A DNA stretch of 64,000 nt from Puffinus mauretanicus (lineage: Eukaryota; Chordata; Aves; Procellariiformes; Procellariidae), in NCBI GenBank assembly GCA_023333565.1, contig JAJKFH010001865.1, positions 7,006,001-7,070,000 of the forward strand, written 5' to 3'. Positions 62,585-64,000 of this stretch are shown in pieces. Positions within the stretch are counted from its first letter, which is position 1. The number at the start of each line of letters is the position of its first letter. The translations under genes were made by a program, and so were the position numbers. The notes beneath the pieces were generated by a model. It was given only the letters and a program-made list of their open reading frames with translations. It was not told where the DNA came from and did no database searches.

Positions 62585-64000
62585 TAAATATCTTATTGGC
62601 CACGTTGGCACGCAGGCTGCATGAGTGGCTCCAGCAGAGTTCTGCCCCTGTCCCAGTCACTTCTCTCCAGTTTGCTGCAGCAATACCAGGTCAGATGACA
62701 AACTGTCCCTTTACAGGAGGTAAAGATCCAGCTCTTGGCCTTAAATACAACTCCTATAGTGAGAGTTTTCCCCCAGCAACCAGAGCTCTCTAAACCAATG
62801 CATGCTTTCTTTGGGGGGCAAGAAGATCAGAAAACCGCTGTTAATATAAAAGACACCCCTGCAGTCAATTGAGACCGTTGTAACTCCATTCCACACTTGC
62901 TAAACCTTTTCACCGAACCTTATTAGAAACAGAGCTCCCCCAGCACAGGAGGGAATTAGAGGGTTTCTGCAGTGCATTCACACCACGACGAGTTCTACTA
63001 GAGCAGCTATGTGCTGGAGTGTTTTCCACGGCCTTTATATTAAAGCAACTCACTTTACAGGTCAACGCTCTGGCAAGCTTGCTCCTTGGCGAGACTTGCA
63101 GCTTCCACAGTGGCAGAGTGAAGTAGCCACAGCTGTACCAGCTGTACATTTAATGCCGAGCACAGGTTCCCAGCAGCTTAAATAATATGAGTTCAGTGTA
63201 GCAGTCAAGATTACACATTAAGCAACCATGAGCAAAACAGGAGCAATTAGAGAACAGCTAGGGAGTGCTCAAATGTGTAACCAGATACTCTCACAGCCAA
63301 TACATATCAATACAGCGTATAAAAACATGGTCAAGCACCACAACTCTCTCCCTCTGAGTGTTATAGTTGGGTGGTCTTGCAATGAAAAGTATGTGTTAAA
63401 TCACATCTTGTCCACCCATAAAGACAGCCAGCCGTAAACCGGCTCCCAACACTTGGAAATAGAAAGTGCTCCAATCAATGCTGCCAGTAACTTGAGTAAC
63501 CCCGGAGAGGACATTTCTGGACAAGGTGATGGCTGACCATGGCTTTTCACAGGAAAGCAGCACTGGAAGGAACCTCCTGAATGACAGGTCTAATGCACGA
63601 TTTCCTCCTTTCACGCCAAAACGGAAAACAAGGCGCTCTCCATGCGTAACTGTGGAACGCTCTATACCTACACATCTATACCTTGACAGCTGCTTTGCTA
63701 ATAACATCGCACGTTTTCTGCTACTCCCAGTCCCATTAGGTAATATGAAGCACTACTAGCAACTGAACTACTGCAATAAGGACTCCCAATCATCAAGTCA
63801 TCAAAAAAAATTGCACCAATTCACAGGTCCTAAAGGAAAGGATGAGAATAAATATATTCAGGTATAGGCAGACAAAGTTTCTGCGTGATGAAGAACAAAC
63901 ACGATCTAACAGAATGAGCAAGTACTATGTAGAAGTAATTTTTTTTTTTTTAATTATATCCACAAGATCACCTGTGGAAAGGATAGATTTTTCAGAAAAA

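Larger units (their letters stand above)
54871..64000. other. Unique AT-rich non-coding stretch
   Basis: No recognisable gene, RNA or transposon. It includes an AT-only-like segment at 59710-59783, an A17 run near 61407, a CATAC/GTATG-rich imperfect repeat at 62502-62584 and a T12 run near 63940. The 127-codon open frame at 58227-58610 and the 109-codon one at 57353-57682 match nothing I recognise. Confidence 0.55.

Noticed and set aside
1..64000. CRISPR arrays, bacterial operons, phage or plasmid features
   Set aside because: No regularly spaced repeats, no dense coding and no prokaryotic signals. The repeat content is clearly avian.

Overview
This 64 kb window looks like AT-rich, non-coding nuclear DNA from a bird. 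It is probably intronic or intergenic. The lineage call rests on three repeats. A long chicken-repeat-1 (CR1) LINE ends in the diagnostic ATTCTATG octamers. A second, antisense CR1 3' fragment is present. Two solo LTRs belong to one endogenous-retrovirus family that I know from bird genomes. There is no operon-like coding density, no ribosome-binding-site context, no rRNA or tRNA that I can recognise, no CRISPR array, and no host protein-coding exon that I can defend. Almost all open frames are under 145 codons and resemble no protein family. The exceptions lie inside the LINEs.

Layout. 1-4924: unique AT-rich sequence with a GGAA run, an A21 tract and two short CpG-enriched patches. 4925-9952: a LINE cluster. 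A weathered CR1 endonuclease-like remnant comes first, then a 3.3 kb CR1 (end of ORF1, most of ORF2, 3' hairpin, two terminal octamers) on the + strand. After about 570 bp of unassigned sequence comes a much older CR1 of the L3-like type, with reverse-transcriptase core and 3' end and an internal deletion. The simplest reading is that the younger CR1 landed in or beside the older one. 9953-14917: unique sequence. 14918-15516: solo LTR, + orientation, flanked by the 5-bp duplication ATTAC. 15517-21786: unique sequence with a 22-bp tandem repeat and a CpG-enriched patch near 20.3-20.75 kb. 21787-22332: second solo LTR of the same family, - orientation, flanked by TTCCC. 22333-45484: unique sequence with a pyrimidine tract, homopolymers and an (AT)-rich microsatellite at 38.2-38.4 kb. 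45485-45765: antisense CR1 3' fragment. 45766-64000: unique AT-rich sequence, including a possible conserved regulatory element near 54.7 kb and an ambiguous minus-strand open region near 49.5-50.0 kb.

No set of genes works together here. The recoverable biology is a record of retrotransposition: at least two ages of CR1 LINE and two independent retroviral insertions, each reduced to one LTR by recombination. The family assignments and target-site duplications come from reading the sequence plus recalled knowledge of avian repeats. No alignment or database search was run.
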